Source: an uncultured Clostridia bacterium (GTDB lineage Bacteria; Bacillota; Clostridia; Oscillospirales; Ruminococcaceae). Taken from it: a DNA stretch of 42,156 nucleotides. Made by a program: the position numbers and the translations under genes. Shown piece by piece: positions 8,944-18,620 of this stretch (position 1 is the first letter of the stretch; each line of letters opens with the position of its first letter). The DNA is taken from contig CANQWC010000018.1 in assembly GCA_947627455.1 (NCBI GenBank), positions 1 through 42,156 of the forward strand, given 5' to 3'. The notes below the pieces were generated by a model. It worked only from the letters and a program-made list of their open reading frames with translations, did not search any database and was not told where the DNA came from.

Positions 8944-9483
8944 ATGGCAAGACTTAAAGATTATTATGTCAGCGATATAGCCCCCGCGCTTATGAAGAAA
9001 TTCGGCTATAAGAACGTCATGCAGATTCCGAAGCTTGACAAGGTCGTCATCAATGTCGGCTGCGGCGAGGCCAAGGAGAATTCCAAGGTCGTCGACGCCG
9101 TCATCACCGACCTCTCGGCCATTACAGGCCAGAAGCCGATCGTCTGCAAGGCGAAAAAGTCCGTCGCTAACTTCAAACTCCGTGAGGGTATGCCTGTCGG
9201 CGTTAAGGTAACTCTTCGCTCTGACAAGATGTATGAATTTGTCGACAGACTTTTCAATGTCGCTTTCCCGCGTGTTCGCGACTTCAAGGGCATCAACCCC
9301 AACTCGTTTGACGGAAGAGGCAACTATTCAACAGGCATCAAGGAGCAGCTCATCTTCCCCGAGATCGAGTTTGACAAGATCGATAAAGTCCGCGGTATGG
9401 ATATCAACTTCATCACTACCGCCAAAACCGACGAAGAGGCCAAAGAGCTGCTTTCAATGCTCGGCGCCCCGTTCGCTAAGTAA
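8944..9483 (+). CDS. rplE: 50S ribosomal protein L5
   Basis: This 179-residue protein shows the L5 segments [45 protein letters not shown] (in two blocks) and the C-terminal [22 protein letters not shown]5 binds 5S rRNA and contacts S13. The ATG at 8944 follows AAGGAGG; the frame opens 10 codons upstream inside rplX without support. Confidence 0.98.
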   Translation: MARLKDYYVSDIAPALMKKFGYKNVMQIPKLDKVVINVGCGEAKENSKVVDAVITDLSAITGQKPIVCKAKKSVANFKLREGMPVGVKVTLRSDKMYEFVDRLFNVAFPRVRDFKGINPNSFDGRGNYSTGIKEQLIFPEIEFDKIDKVRGMDINFITTAKTDEEAKELLSMLGAPFAK

Positions 9484-9498
9484 TGAGGAGGATTAAAG

Positions 9499-9684
9499 AT
9501 GGCTAAGAAATCAATGATTTTGAAACAGCAGGCAAAGCCAAAGTTCTCGTCTCGTGCTTACAACAGGTGCAAGATCTGCGGAAGACCTCATGCTTATCTC
9601 AGAAAATTCGGCATCTGCCGCATCTGTTTCAGAGAGCTTGCGCATGACGGCCAGATTCCCGGTGTAAAGAAAGCAAGCTGGTAG
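9499..9684 (+). CDS. rpsZ: 30S ribosomal protein S14, zinc-binding type
   Basis: At 61 residues this is the short (type Z) S14. Two CxxC pairs, CKIC and CRIC, 16 residues apart form the zinc site. The R-A-Y-N-R-C and RICFRELA segments are typical. S14 helps organise the 30S head. The zinc (C+) form is the usual operon-encoded copy in Firmicutes; no zinc-free copy is seen in this window. Confidence 0.97.
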   Translation: MAKKSMILKQQAKPKFSSRAYNRCKICGRPHAYLRKFGICRICFRELAHDGQIPGVKKASW

Positions 9685-9709
9685 AACCAAGTAAAGGAGG
9701 CAAAACAGT

Positions 9710-10108
9710 ATGCAGATTACTGATACGATAGCAGATTTGCTGACAAGAGTCCGCAACGCGAGCTCGGCAAAGCATGCTACTGTTGATGTTCCCGCGTCAA
9801 ACGTCAAGAAGGCGATAACCGAAATCCTCCTCAACGAGGGCTACATTAAGGGTTATCAGGTCGTCGAGGACGGCAAGCAGGGAATCATCAGAATTACACT
9901 GAAATATGACGAAAACAAGGCGCCCGTTATCTCGGGGCTCAGAAGAGTTTCAAAGCCCGGTCTGAGGATCTATTCAAGCTGCGAGGATATGCCGAAGGTC
10001 ATGAAGGGCCTCGGTGTTGCGATAGTTTCGACCTCAAAGGGAATAGTCACCGACCGCAAGGCGAGAGAGCTTGGCGTTGGCGGCGAGATTCTCGCGTTCG
10101 TCTGGTAA
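9710..10108 (+). CDS. rpsH: 30S ribosomal protein S8
   Basis: This 132-residue protein has the expected [15 protein letters not shown] start and the C-terminal signature [27 protein letters not shown]8 binds the central domain of 16S rRNA and, in E. coli, represses the spc operon. It is preceded by AAAGGAGG. Confidence 0.98.
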   Translation: MQITDTIADLLTRVRNASSAKHATVDVPASNVKKAITEILLNEGYIKGYQVVEDGKQGIIRITLKYDENKAPVISGLRRVSKPGLRIYSSCEDMPKVMKGLGVAIVSTSKGIVTDRKARELGVGGEILAFVW

Positions 10109-10118
10109 GGAGGAAGTT

Positions 10119-10670
10119 ATGTCAAGAATAGGATTAAAGCCCATAACTGTCCCCGCGGGCGTCGAGGTAAACGTTGCCGACGGTAACGTCGTTACGGTAA
10201 AGGGACCAAAGGGCACACTTACGAAGAAATTCAACCCCACCCTGACCATCGCTGTTGAGAACGGCGAGATCAAGGTTTCGCGCCCCGACGACGAGCAGCT
10301 CTCGAAGTCGCTTCACGGCCTCACAAGAACCCTTGTTCACAACATGGTCGAGGGTGTTCAGAACGGTTATCAGAAGCTTCTGGTGATCGAGGGAACAGGT
10401 TACAGGGCCGCAAAACAGGGCAAGGACGTTATACTCAACCTAGGCTATTCGCATCAGGTAGTGGTATCCGAGACCGATACCATTAAGCTTGAGGTGCCCC
10501 AGCCGAACCAGATTCTCGTCAAGGGAATCGATAAGCAGGAAGTCGGTCAGTTCGCTTGCGAAGTCAGGGCAAAGCGCCCGCCCGAGCCTTATAAGGGCAA
10601 GGGTATCCGCTATGACGGCGAGGTTATCGTTCGCAAGGCGGGCAAGGCCGGCAAAGGCGCAAAGAAGTAA
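10119..10670 (+). CDS. rplF: 50S ribosomal protein L6
   Basis: This 183-residue protein starts [16 protein letters not shown] and carries the C-terminal family signature [15 protein letters not shown]6 lies near the sarcin-ricin loop and the GTPase centre. The ATG at 10119 follows AAGGAGG at the end of rpsH; an in-frame ATG 16 codons upstream lies within rpsH and lacks a site. Confidence 0.97.
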   Translation: MSRIGLKPITVPAGVEVNVADGNVVTVKGPKGTLTKKFNPTLTIAVENGEIKVSRPDDEQLSKSLHGLTRTLVHNMVEGVQNGYQKLLVIEGTGYRAAKQGKDVILNLGYSHQVVVSETDTIKLEVPQPNQILVKGIDKQEVGQFACEVRAKRPPEPYKGKGIRYDGEVIVRKAGKAGKGAKK

Positions 10671-10689
10671 TTAAAGGAGAGACCAAGCT

Positions 10690-11049
10690 ATGGTAAAATT
10701 AGTTGACAGAGCCAAGGCAAGAGCTCACCGCCACTTGAGAGTCCGCGCCAAAATAAGCGGGACCGCCGCCTGCCCCCGTCTCAATGTATTCCGCTCCGCA
10801 AAGCATATCTATGCTCAGGTAATAGACGATGTAAGCGGAACCACCCTTTGCGCCGCGTCGAGCATGACCAAGGGTTTTGAAGGAAGCGGCGCCAACGTTG
10901 AGGGCGCAAAAAAGGTCGGCGGAATGATCGCCGAGCTTTGCAAGGAAAAGGGAATCGAAAAAGTCGTTTTCGACAGAGGCGGTTATGTTTATCACGGCCG
11001 TGTCGCCGCTTTGGCTGACGGCGCCCGTGAAGGCGGACTTAAGTTCTAA
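10690..11049 (+). CDS. rplR: 50S ribosomal protein L18
   Basis: This 119-residue protein ends in the signature [24 protein letters not shown]. The basic N-terminal part ([14 protein letters not shown]) and [18 protein letters not shown] also match. L18 binds 5S rRNA together with L5. Confidence 0.98.
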   Translation: MVKLVDRAKARAHRHLRVRAKISGTAACPRLNVFRSAKHIYAQVIDDVSGTTLCAASSMTKGFEGSGANVEGAKKVGGMIAELCKEKGIEKVVFDRGGYVYHGRVAALADGAREGGLKF

Positions 11050-11064
11050 AAGGAGGGAATCGTT

Positions 11065-11583
11065 TTGGCAATTATTGACGCTTCAAAATTAGAGCTTGTT
11101 GAAAAGCCGGTAGCTATCAACCGCGTTTCAAAGACCGTTAAGGGCGGCCGAATCATGAAATTCTCGGCGCTGATGGTCGTTGGCGACGAAAACGGCATTG
11201 TCGGTTTCGGAATCGGCAAATCGAGCGAAGTTCCCGACGCTATCCGCAAGGGAATTGAAGACGCGAAGAAGAATCTTATAAAGATCCCGCTCAAGGGGAC
11301 CACAATCCCTCACGACGTAGTCGGAATCTACGGCGCGGGAAGAGTTCTTCTGAGACCTGCCGCCGCAGGTACGGGAGTTATCGCGGGCGGACCTGTTCGC
11401 GCGGTTATCGAAGCCGCGGGCATCAAGGACATCAGAACAAAATCTCTTCGCTCGAATAACCCCTGCAACGTGGTTAGAGCAACCTTCAACGGCTTGCAGT
11501 CTTTGAGATCTGCGGACGAAGTCGCCGCTAAGAGAGGAAAGACTGTTAAGGAGATATTCGGAAAAGAAGGAGGAGAGAAGTAA
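11065..11583 (+). CDS. rpsE: 30S ribosomal protein S5 (TTG start)
   Basis: This 172-residue protein has the S5 double-stranded RNA-binding domain ([20 protein letters not shown]) and the [20 protein letters not shown] loop. S5 acts in translational fidelity and mRNA helicase activity at the entry tunnel. The start is TTG at 11065, eight bases after AAGGAGGG; no in-frame ATG or GTG fits the family N-terminus. Confidence 0.97.
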   Translation: MAIIDASKLELVEKPVAINRVSKTVKGGRIMKFSALMVVGDENGIVGFGIGKSSEVPDAIRKGIEDAKKNLIKIPLKGTTIPHDVVGIYGAGRVLLRPAAAGTGVIAGGPVRAVIEAAGIKDIRTKSLRSNNPCNVVRATFNGLQSLRSADEVAAKRGKTVKEIFGKEGGEK

Positions 11584-11759
11584 TGGCGCTTAAGATCGAG
11601 CTCGTGAAGAGCCTTAACGGAAGGCTTAAAGACCAGATTGCGACCGCCAACGCTCTCGGCCTTAGAAAGATTGGGGACGTTACGGTTCAGCCCGACAACC
11701 CCCAGACCAAAGGAAAAATCAACAAGATCGTACACCTGATCAAAGTTACCGAAGAATAA
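11583..11759 (+). CDS. rpmD: 50S ribosomal protein L30
   Basis: This 58-residue protein, read directly from the sequence, begins [14 protein letters not shown] and contains the L30 pattern [23 protein letters not shown]30 binds 23S rRNA domain II. Its ATG overlaps the rpsE stop by one base (TAATG) and has AAGGAGG within rpsE. It fills the space between rpsE and rplO exactly. Confidence 0.95.
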   Translation: MALKIELVKSLNGRLKDQIATANALGLRKIGDVTVQPDNPQTKGKINKIVHLIKVTEE

Positions 11760-11777
11760 AATAAGGAGGTGTAGCAA

Positions 11778-12218
11778 ATGAAACTGCACGATTTGGCGCC
11801 CGCCGAGGGCTCGAAGCGCGAGGCGAAAAGGGTCGGAAGAGGCCACGGCTCGGGCTGGGGCAAGACCGCGGCAAAGGGCCATAAGGGCCAGAACGCCCGT
11901 TCGGGCGGCGGAGTAAGGCCGGGCTTTGAAGGCGGACAGACCAGACTCGCAAGAAGAATCCCGAAGAGAGGATTCAACAACGTTTTTGCGACTGAATACA
12001 CCGCAATCAACGTTTCTGACCTTGAAAAATTTGTCGACGGCACCGTTGTTGACACCGAGCTTTTAAAGGCTGCGGGCGTTATCAAGAAGGAAAACGACGG
12101 TGTTAAGGTTCTCGGAAACGGCGAACTTACCAAAAAGCTCACTGTTAAGGCAGCAGCTTTCTCTGCAACCGCTAAGGAGAAGATAGAGAAGGTCGGCGGA
12201 GAGGCAGAGGTGGTTTAA
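11778..12218 (+). CDS. rplO: 50S ribosomal protein L15
   Basis: This 146-residue protein has the basic, Gly-rich N-terminal extension ([21 protein letters not shown]) and the [18 protein letters not shown] segment. L15 is a late-assembling 50S protein. The ATG follows AAGGAGG. The stop is one base before the secY start. Confidence 0.97.
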   Translation: MKLHDLAPAEGSKREAKRVGRGHGSGWGKTAAKGHKGQNARSGGGVRPGFEGGQTRLARRIPKRGFNNVFATEYTAINVSDLEKFVDGTVVDTELLKAAGVIKKENDGVKVLGNGELTKKLTVKAAAFSATAKEKIEKVGGEAEVV

Positions 12219-12219
12219 G

Positions 12220-13515
12220 GTGTTCGAGACGTTAAAAAACGCATGGAAGGTTCAGGACATCAGAAAAAAGCTCCTCTTTACCCTCTTTATCGTAATTATT
12301 TACAGGCTCGGCGGTTATATCCCCGTCCCCTTCCTTGACGCTTCGGCTATCGGCGAAATGATAGGCGACAGCGGAAACATCTTCAGCTACCTTAATGTCC
12401 TTTCGGGCGGAACCTTCTCGAGAGCAACGCTTATGTGCCTCTCGATCTCGCCCTATATCAACGCGCAGATCATTATTCAGCTTCTGACCTTCGCGATCCC
12501 CGCCCTTGAGCGTCTTGCAAAAGAAGGGGAGACGGGAAGAGCAAAGCTTGACATGATCACAAAGTATACGACACTCGGCATCGCGCTGTTCCAGTCGTGG
12601 GCTTACTACCTCACCCTCAAGAACAGCGGCTCGCTCACCTATTCCGAGGGCTTCTCAAAGGTCATGGCCGAGATCGTCATCATCGCGTGCTTCACCGCGG
12701 GTGCCATGCTCGTTATCTGGCTCGGCGCCCAGATCGATAAGCACGGAATCGGCAACGGAATCTCGATGCTCCTCTTCGCGGGTATCGTCGCAAACCTCCC
12801 CGAATCCTTCGGCGCGACCTTCTCGCAGCTTGCATCGACAGGCCGGCCCTTCTACATCGCGCTTATCCCGATCATCATCGTCATCTTCATCGTTCTCATC
12901 GCGTTCATCGTCTTCATGGACAACGCCGAGAGAAGAATTCCGATTCAGTACGCAAAGCGCGTCGTCGGAAGAAAGATGTACGGCGGGCAGTCGACCTATC
13001 TGCCCATAAAGATTGCTATGGCGGGCGTTCTTCCGATAATCTTCGCGATGGCGTTCATGTCCATTCCGCAGACTATCCAGATGTTCACGGGCGAGCCCGA
13101 AGCGGGCACCTTCTGGTACGGCTTCATGAGGCTGTTCAGCACGACCCACCCGTTCTATGCAACGCTTTACTTCATTCTCATCATCGTATTCAGCTACTTC
13201 TACGTCTCGATGCAGTATAACCCCGTTGAGATCGCGAACAACTTAAGACAGAACAACGGCGCTGTCCCCGGCATTCGTCCCGGTAAGCCCACCTCGGATT
13301 ACATCACAAGAATTCTTTCAAAGCTTATTCTTGTCGGTGCGCTCTTCCTCGGTATCGTCGCGCTTCTGCCTATCGTTTTCGCTCAGATCACGGGCGTCGG
13401 CTCGCTGGCTCTCGGCGGAACCTCGATCCTCATCGTTGTTTCTGTCGCGCTTGAGACTGTAAGACAGCTTGAGTCTCAGATGATGATGCGCCACCACAAG
13501 GGCTTCCTTGAATAA
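12220..13515 (+). CDS. secY: Protein translocase subunit SecY (GTG start)
   Basis: This 431-residue protein has the ten-helix SecY pattern. It includes the plug/TM2 region with GGTFSRATLMCLSISPYINAQ split around residue 70, the cytoplasmic NAERRIPIQYAKRVVGRKMYGGQ segment, and the NPVEIANNLRQNNGAVPGIRPGKPT loop that contacts the ribosome and SecA. It forms the membrane channel with SecE and SecG. The GTG at 12220 gives MFETLKNAWKVQDIRKK, the usual SecY start; its ribosome binding site lies inside rplO. Confidence 0.98.
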   Translation: MFETLKNAWKVQDIRKKLLFTLFIVIIYRLGGYIPVPFLDASAIGEMIGDSGNIFSYLNVLSGGTFSRATLMCLSISPYINAQIIIQLLTFAIPALERLAKEGETGRAKLDMITKYTTLGIALFQSWAYYLTLKNSGSLTYSEGFSKVMAEIVIIACFTAGAMLVIWLGAQIDKHGIGNGISMLLFAGIVANLPESFGATFSQLASTGRPFYIALIPIIIVIFIVLIAFIVFMDNAERRIPIQYAKRVVGRKMYGGQSTYLPIKIAMAGVLPIIFAMAFMSIPQTIQMFTGEPEAGTFWYGFMRLFSTTHPFYATLYFILIIVFSYFYVSMQYNPVEIANNLRQNNGAVPGIRPGKPTSDYITRILSKLILVGALFLGIVALLPIVFAQITGVGSLALGGTSILIVVSVALETVRQLESQMMMRHHKGFLE

Positions 13516-13551
13516 TTCGGCGCAAAACTTAAAACCGAAAGGAGAGTACGC

Positions 13552-14184
13552 ATGAATCTTATTCTTTTGGGCGCCCCGGGCGCGGGCAAGGGTACTCAGG
13601 CGGAGGTTATCTGCGCCGCGAGGGGAATCCCCGCGATATCAACGGGCAATATGCTCAGAGAGGCCGTTAAGAACGGCACCGAAAGCGGGCTTGCCGCGAA
13701 AAAATACATGGACGCGGGTGAGCTTGTACCCGACGAGGTCGTCATCGGAATTCTCAAGGACAGGATCGCCGAGCCCGACTGTAAGGACGGCTTTATCCTC
13801 GACGGTTTCCCGAGAACAGTTCCTCAGGCCGAAGCGCTCGAAAAGATGGGCGTGGCCATCGACAAGGTCATCGAGATCTATGTTCCCGATGAAAAAATCG
13901 CAAAGCGCCTTGGCGGGCGCCGCGTCTGCGAATCCTGCGGCAACTCCTATCATATTGACTATAAGCCGACAAAGGTCGAGGGCGTGTGCGACGCATGCGG
14001 CGGAAAGGTCGTCACAAGAAAGGACGACGAACCCGCGACCGTTCTTGAAAGGCTCAGGGTCTATCACGAAAAAACCGCGCCCCTCAAGGAATTCTATGAA
14101 AAGCGCGGAAAGCTTCGCACGGTTATCGGTCAGGAGGAGGTCGCTGACACTTCTCGGCTGACTCTTGAGGCAATAGACGCTTAA
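13552..14184 (+). CDS. adk: Adenylate kinase, zinc-containing long form
   Basis: This 210-residue protein converts ATP and AMP to two ADP. The P-loop GAPGAGKGT is at residues 7-15, the AMP-binding DGFPRT motif is near residue 85, and the LID domain carries four cysteines in two CxxC pairs (CESC and CDAC) that bind structural zinc, as in Gram-positive homologues. It lies between secY and map as in most Firmicutes and follows AAAGGAGAG. Confidence 0.98.
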   Translation: MNLILLGAPGAGKGTQAEVICAARGIPAISTGNMLREAVKNGTESGLAAKKYMDAGELVPDEVVIGILKDRIAEPDCKDGFILDGFPRTVPQAEALEKMGVAIDKVIEIYVPDEKIAKRLGGRRVCESCGNSYHIDYKPTKVEGVCDACGGKVVTRKDDEPATVLERLRVYHEKTAPLKEFYEKRGKLRTVIGQEEVADTSRLTLEAIDA

Positions 14185-14189
14185 AGACC

Positions 14190-14942
14190 ATGATAACTGT
14201 CAAAACTTCAAACGAACTCATCAAAATGCGAAAGGCGGGGCTTATCACCGGCGGGGCTCTTAAAGCCGCAGGCAGCGCCATTCACGAGGGCATGTCGACT
14301 TATGACCTCGACCGCGTGATTCACGACTATATCGTTTCGCACGGTGCAAAGCCTTCTTTTCTGCATTACAACGGATTCCCCGCAAGCGCCTGCATCTCGG
14401 TCAACGACACCGTTATCCACGGGATACCCTCAAAGACCGAGAAGCTTAAAAAGGGCGATATCGTTTCGGTCGATGTCGGCGCTTATATCGACGGATATCA
14501 CGGCGATTCGGCGAAGACCTTTGCGGTCGGCGAGATTTCGGAGGACGCAAAGGCGCTTATGGATTCGACCGAGCAGAGCCTTATGGCGGCGATCGCGATC
14601 GCAAAACCGGGGATACGAATCGGAGATCTTTCGGCGGTGATTCAGGAATACAACGAATCACGGGGCTACTCGGTGGTAAGGCAGTACGTCGGCCACGGCG
14701 TCGGTCATGACCTTCACGAGGACCCCGAGGTGCCGAACTTCGGAAAAGCAGGCCACGGGCCGAGGCTTGTCGCGGGAATGGTTATTGCCGTTGAACCGAT
14801 GATAAACCAAGGCACCGCAAAGGTCAGGGTTCTTTCGGACGGGTGGACTGTCAAGACCCTCGACGGAAAGCTTTCGGCTCATTTTGAGCACACGATAGCG
14901 ATAACGCCGTCAGGGGCTCAGATCCTCACCCTGCCCGAATAG
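14190..14942 (+). CDS. map: Methionine aminopeptidase, type I
   Basis: This 250-residue protein removes the N-terminal Met from nascent proteins. The pita-bread fold metal ligands are visible: D95, D106, H169 (GHGVG), E202 (VEPM) and E233, plus the substrate-contacting H77. It is 6 bp after adk; the ribosome binding site is weak (only GAGG about 20 bases upstream), so translation may depend on adk. Confidence 0.97.
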   Translation: MITVKTSNELIKMRKAGLITGGALKAAGSAIHEGMSTYDLDRVIHDYIVSHGAKPSFLHYNGFPASACISVNDTVIHGIPSKTEKLKKGDIVSVDVGAYIDGYHGDSAKTFAVGEISEDAKALMDSTEQSLMAAIAIAKPGIRIGDLSAVIQEYNESRGYSVVRQYVGHGVGHDLHEDPEVPNFGKAGHGPRLVAGMVIAVEPMINQGTAKVRVLSDGWTVKTLDGKLSAHFEHTIAITPSGAQILTLPE

Positions 14943-14952
14943 GAGAACCGAT

Positions 14953-15219
14953 ATGAATGTTGTCAGGGGCTCGGTAGTAAAAGCTCTTGCGGGACGGGAC
15001 AAAGGCTGCTACTTCGTTGCTGTCGCAGCCGACGACCGCTGCGTTTACATCGCCGACGGAAAAAGCCGAAAAATTTCGGCTCCGAAGCGAAAGAACGTCA
15101 AACACATTTCACCGACCGACTCAAGAGTTGACATTACGGGCATGACAGATAAACAGCTTCGCAGATACCTCGCGGCGTTTTTGACCCGAAACCCCGAGGC
15201 CGATCCCGACCATGACTGA
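14953..15219 (+). CDS. KOW-domain RNA-binding protein (L14e-like)
   Basis: This 88-residue basic protein opens with a KOW motif ([21 protein letters not shown], residues 3-23, in two parts). It resembles archaeal/eukaryotic L14e and the small KOW proteins found between map and infA in many Clostridia and Bacilli. It presumably binds rRNA or the ribosome, but its function is not established. The start follows AGGAG. It sits in the ribosomal operon with tight spacing (10 bp from map, 14 bp to infA). Confidence 0.85.
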   Translation: MNVVRGSVVKALAGRDKGCYFVAVAADDRCVYIADGKSRKISAPKRKNVKHISPTDSRVDITGMTDKQLRRYLAAFLTRNPEADPDHD

Positions 15220-15233
15220 AAGGAGAGAAAGAA

Positions 15234-15452
15234 ATGTCAAAAGAAGATGTAATCGAACTTGAAGGCACCGTTGTCGAGGCGCTTCCGAACACAATGTTTC
15301 AGGTTGAGCTTGCAAACGGGCACAAAATTCTCGCCCACATCTCGGGAAAACTCAGGACTAACTATATCCGCATAGTCCCGGGAGATAACGTCAAGGTCGA
15401 GATGTCACCCTATGATCTGACAAAGGGAAGGATTACATGGCGCACAAAGTAA
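15234..15452 (+). CDS. infA: Translation initiation factor IF-1
   Basis: This 72-residue protein is of exact family length, with the S1/OB fold recognisable from [23 protein letters not shown] (in two parts), [13 protein letters not shown] and the final GRITWR. IF-1 occupies the ribosomal A site during initiation. It follows AAAGGAGAG. Confidence 0.98.
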   Translation: MSKEDVIELEGTVVEALPNTMFQVELANGHKILAHISGKLRTNYIRIVPGDNVKVEMSPYDLTKGRITWRTK

Positions 15453-15525
15453 AGCCGTTTTCCGCCCGAATTAAACACAAGAGCATCGCGAAGAGCAGTC
15501 TTCGCAGAATCGAGGAGGTATTTCA

Positions 15526-15639
15526 ATGAAAGTAAGACCTTCAGTTAAACCTATGTGCGAGAAGTGCAAGGTTATCAAGCGCAAGGGCCGCGTCATGGTC
15601 ATTTGTGAGAACCCCAAGCACAAGCAGCGTCAGGGTTAA
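15526..15639 (+). CDS. rpmJ: 50S ribosomal protein L36
   Basis: This 37-residue protein, read directly from the sequence, has the form [20 protein letters not shown] followed by a [17 protein letters not shown] tail. Three Cys and one His form the zinc site, so this is the C+ form. The ATG follows GAGGAGG in the space between infA and rpsM. Confidence 0.96.
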   Translation: MKVRPSVKPMCEKCKVIKRKGRVMVICENPKHKQRQG

Positions 15640-15667
15640 GAAAGACTAATGGAGGTGCATTTAAAGC

Positions 15668-16036
15668 ATGGCTCGTATAGCAAGTATCGACCTTCCGAGA
15701 GATAAGAGGATTGAGGCGGCGCTTACCTATATTTACGGAATAGGCGCACCGACCGCAGCCAAGATCTGCAAGGAAACAGGCGTAAATCCCGATGTAAGAG
15801 TCAAGGACATGTCCGAGGACGACGTAGCAAAGCTCCGCGAATATATCGACCATCACCTTATTGTTGAGGGCGATAAGCGCAGAGAGGTTCAGCTTAACAT
15901 CAAGAGACTTATCGAAGTCGGATGCTATCGCGGAACACGTCATAGAAGAGGGCTCCCCGTCAGAGGACAGAGGACCAAGACCAACGCGAGAACCCGCAAG
16001 GGCCCCGCAAAGACCATCGCGAACAAGAAGAAGTAA
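15668..16036 (+). CDS. rpsM: 30S ribosomal protein S13
   Basis: This 122-residue protein starts [15 protein letters not shown] and ends with the signature [22 protein letters not shown] (in two overlapping blocks). S13 lies at the head, forming bridges B1a and B1b to L5 and 23S rRNA. It follows GGAGG, 28 bp after rpmJ. Confidence 0.98.
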   Translation: MARIASIDLPRDKRIEAALTYIYGIGAPTAAKICKETGVNPDVRVKDMSEDDVAKLREYIDHHLIVEGDKRREVQLNIKRLIEVGCYRGTRHRRGLPVRGQRTKTNARTRKGPAKTIANKKK

Positions 16037-16052
16037 AGGAGGGATATAAACC

Positions 16053-16457
16053 ATGGCTCAGCAGAAATCAGCGAAGAAGACGGTTATCCGCCGCCGCAGA
16101 GAAAGAAAGAACATCGAACAGGGGCAGGTTCATATCCAGTCCTCGTTCAACAACACGATCGTTACCATCACCGATATGCAGGGCAACGCGATCTCTTGGG
16201 CATCAGCGGGCGGCCTCGGCTTCCGCGGTTCAAAGAAATCGACCCCGTTCGCAGCTCAGTCGGCAGCTGAAACCGCCGCAAGAGCCGCAAAGGAGCACGG
16301 CCTTAAAGTCGTTGAGGTTTATGTAAACGGCCCCGGCCAGGGACGTGAAGCAGCGATCAGAGCGCTCCAGTCGGAAGAATTAGAGGTAAGGCTCATCAAG
16401 GACGTCACCCCTATTCCTCATAACGGCTGCCGCCCGCCAAAGCGCCGCAGAGTTTAA
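16053..16457 (+). CDS. rpsK: 30S ribosomal protein S11
   Basis: This 134-residue protein has the S11 segments [29 protein letters not shown] and the C-terminal signature [18 protein letters not shown]11 forms part of the platform beside the E-site mRNA. The ATG follows AAAGGAGGG. Confidence 0.98.
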   Translation: MAQQKSAKKTVIRRRRERKNIEQGQVHIQSSFNNTIVTITDMQGNAISWASAGGLGFRGSKKSTPFAAQSAAETAARAAKEHGLKVVEVYVNGPGQGREAAIRALQSEELEVRLIKDVTPIPHNGCRPPKRRRV

Positions 16458-16549
16458 TACTTTGCCAGAGTCGGGTTGAGTTGCCCGACGTCGGGTGCGC
16501 AAAAAAGCACAAGACCCGATATTTAAATCAATAACGGAGGATAATTATT
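16458..16549 (+). promoter_or_regulatory. Two-hairpin leader before rpsD
   Basis: The rpsK-rpsD spacer contains GTCGGG (16470-16475) paired with CCCGAC (16484-16489). TCGGGT (16491-16496) follows and can pair with ACCCGA (16514-16519), or shifted inward GTGC with GCAC. The three related GTCGGG/CCCGAC blocks permit alternative pairings. In Bacillus S4 represses rpsD through a leader RNA; an equivalent role here is inference. Confidence 0.45.
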
Positions 16550-17146
16550 ATGGCAGTAAACAGAGAACCTATTCTCAAAAAGTGCAAGTCTTTAGGCATC
16601 AGCCCGATGGTTATGGGCGTGGGCAAGGAGACCAAGAGAAACGCAGCCTCAAACTTCAGAAAGAAAGAGTCTGACTATAAGAGACAGCTCAAGGAAAAAC
16701 AGAAGCTTAAGTTCATCTACGGTGTTCAGGAAAAGCAGTTCAGGCACATCTATGAAAAGGCGGAAAAGATCGAGGGTCAGGCGGGTGCAAACCTCCTCAG
16801 CCTTTTAGAGCAGCGCCTTGACAACGTTGTGTTCAGAATGGGCCTTTCGATGACCCGCAGAGAGGCAAGACAGCTTGTTTCTCACGGTCACTTCGACGTC
16901 AACGGCTCGCGCGTGGATATTCCTTCATACCGCGTCAAGGTCGGCGATGTCATCTCGCTCCGCGAGAATTCCAAGAAGAGCGTCAAGTTCCAGGAGATCG
17001 TCGAGGCCGCCAACGGCAGGCTTATCCCCACTTGGCTTGATGTCAACAAGGAAAACCTTACCGCAAGCGTCGTAAGGCTCCCCAACAAGGAAGACCTTGA
17101 CTATGAGGTCGAGGAGCACTTGGTCGTCGAGCTCTACTCCAAATAA
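16550..17146 (+). CDS. rpsD: 30S ribosomal protein S4
   Basis: This 198-residue protein has the S4 RNA-binding domain (LEQRLDNVVFRMGLSMTRREARQLVSHGHFDVNG, spanning about residues 87-120). S4 nucleates the 5' domain of 16S rRNA. The N-terminal region has one Cys-x-x-Ser (CKS) rather than the two CxxC pairs of zinc forms, so it is a zinc-free type. Location between rpsK and rpoA is the clostridial and proteobacterial arrangement; Bacillus has rpsD elsewhere. Confidence 0.98.
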   Translation: MAVNREPILKKCKSLGISPMVMGVGKETKRNAASNFRKKESDYKRQLKEKQKLKFIYGVQEKQFRHIYEKAEKIEGQAGANLLSLLEQRLDNVVFRMGLSMTRREARQLVSHGHFDVNGSRVDIPSYRVKVGDVISLRENSKKSVKFQEIVEAANGRLIPTWLDVNKENLTASVVRLPNKEDLDYEVEEHLVVELYSK

Positions 17147-17157
17147 TTTAAACATTC

Positions 17158-17229
17158 GTCCTTCGGGTTTCGGGAATCCCTCCCGAAACTCGGACAAAAC
17201 GGGAGAGCGCCGTTTTTCGGGATTTTTTT
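17158..17229 (+). terminator. Tandem hairpins, possible terminator/attenuator before rpoA
   Basis: A strong stem pairs GTTTCGGGA (17167-17175) with TCCCGAAAC (17181-17189), extended by GTCC/GGAC. A second stem pairs AAAACGG (17196-17202) with CCGTTTT (17210-17216), and seven T residues (17223-17229) follow six bases later. The T-run is offset from the stem, so termination may be partial. Confidence 0.5.
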
Positions 17230-17255
17230 ACAGGACTTATGTGTTAAAATATTTT
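17227..17255 (+). promoter_or_regulatory. Possible internal promoter for rpoA-rplQ
   Basis: TTTACA (17227-17232), a 17-bp spacer and TATTTT (17250-17255), 38 bp before the rpoA start. With the hairpins just upstream, this would let rpoA and rplQ be expressed partly independently of the ribosomal cluster. Confidence 0.5.
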
Positions 17256-17292
17256 GGAAATTAGGCGCCACAAAAGAAATGGAGGCTTGCAA

Positions 17293-18249
17293 ATGCTTGA
17301 AAAAATCGAAAAGCCTGATATAGAAATCGTCGAGCTCAAATCAAACGGAACCTACGGAAAGTTTGTATTGGAGCCCCTCGAAAGAGGCTACGGCACGACT
17401 ATCGGCAACAGTCTTAGACGTGTATTGCTTTCATCTCTCCCAGGTGTAGCGGTCACATCTATCAAGATTGACGGGATACACCATGAATTATCGACCGTCC
17501 CCGGGGTTAAGGAAGATGTCAGTGAGATCGTTCTTAACTTAAAGGGCCTCACCGCAAAGCTTTATTGCGACGGCCCGAAGACGGTATACATCGAGGCGGA
17601 GGGTGAGTGCGAGGTCACCGCGGGCGACATCAAGACCGATTCGGAGGTTGAGATTCTGGTCCCGAATATGCACATCGCAACTCTTGACGCCGATGCAAAG
17701 CTTTATATGGAAATCGTTCTTGATAGGGGGCGCGGATATGTTTCCGCCGAAAAGAACAAGTCCCTTATGACGAACGCCCCCATCGGAATCATCGCGGTCG
17801 ACAGCATCTATACCCCTGTTCTGAAGGTAAACTATACAGTTGAAAACACCCGTGTGGGTCAAATAACCGACTTTGATAAACTTACGCTTGAGGTCTGGAC
17901 CGACGGCGTTATCTCGGCAAAGGAAGCCGTATCAATGGCGGCCAAACTCCTCAACGAGCATCTTAACCTGTTCGTCAATCTTTCCGAAGATACAAGTGTT
18001 GATAAGATTCTTGCGGAAAAGGACAACAAGTCTAAGGAAAAAGTCCTTGAGATGACCATTGAGGAACTTGACTTGTCGGTTAGGTCATTCAACTGCCTTA
18101 AGAGAGCGGGTATCAACACTGTAAACGACCTGCTTGAAAAGTCCGAAGAGGAAATGATGAAGGTCAGAAACCTCGGTAAGAAATCATTCGACGAGGTCAA
18201 GGAAAAGCTCCGCTCCCTTGGCTACGAGATGAGCTCGGAAGAGGATTAA
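17293..18249 (+). CDS. rpoA: DNA-directed RNA polymerase subunit alpha
   Basis: This 318-residue protein has an assembly domain (about residues 1-230: [25 protein letters not shown] near 27-51 in two blocks, and the [13 protein letters not shown] segment). The C-terminal domain (about 250-312, with [19 protein letters not shown] and [15 protein letters not shown]) contacts UP elements and activators. The ATG at 17293 follows TGGAGG; the frame is open further upstream without a site. Confidence 0.98.
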   Translation: MLEKIEKPDIEIVELKSNGTYGKFVLEPLERGYGTTIGNSLRRVLLSSLPGVAVTSIKIDGIHHELSTVPGVKEDVSEIVLNLKGLTAKLYCDGPKTVYIEAEGECEVTAGDIKTDSEVEILVPNMHIATLDADAKLYMEIVLDRGRGYVSAEKNKSLMTNAPIGIIAVDSIYTPVLKVNYTVENTRVGQITDFDKLTLEVWTDGVISAKEAVSMAAKLLNEHLNLFVNLSEDTSVDKILAEKDNKSKEKVLEMTIEELDLSVRSFNCLKRAGINTVNDLLEKSEEEMMKVRNLGKKSFDEVKEKLRSLGYEMSSEED

Positions 18250-18269
18250 GAAAGTAAGGAGTGAATATT

Positions 18270-18611
18270 ATGCCGGGCACAAGAAAATTGGGCAGGACCA
18301 CCGACCATAGAAGAGCTATGCTTCGCGCAATGGTCACCTTCCTGTTTGAAAACGGTAAAATTGAAACGACTGTAACGAGAGCGAAAGAGGTTTCTGCGAT
18401 GGCGGACAAGATGGTAACACTTGCCAAAGCAGGCGACCTGCACTCAAAGCGTCAGATTTTTGCCTATGTAACAAAAGAGACCGTCGCGAAGAAGCTTTGC
18501 GACGAGATCGCACCGAAATATGCCGACAGAAACGGCGGCTACACCAGAATCTATAAGACAGGCCCGAGGCGCGGCGACGCTGCCGAAATGGCCATTATCG
18601 AACTGGTCTGA
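18270..18611 (+). CDS. rplQ: 50S ribosomal protein L17
   Basis: This 113-residue protein starts [20 protein letters not shown] and contains the [11 protein letters not shown] and [22 protein letters not shown] segments of L17. It is the last gene of the cluster, 20 bp after rpoA, and is followed by a strong terminator. Confidence 0.98.
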   Translation: MPGTRKLGRTTDHRRAMLRAMVTFLFENGKIETTVTRAKEVSAMADKMVTLAKAGDLHSKRQIFAYVTKETVAKKLCDEIAPKYADRNGGYTRIYKTGPRRGDAAEMAIIELV

Positions 18612-18620
18612 GAAACAAAC

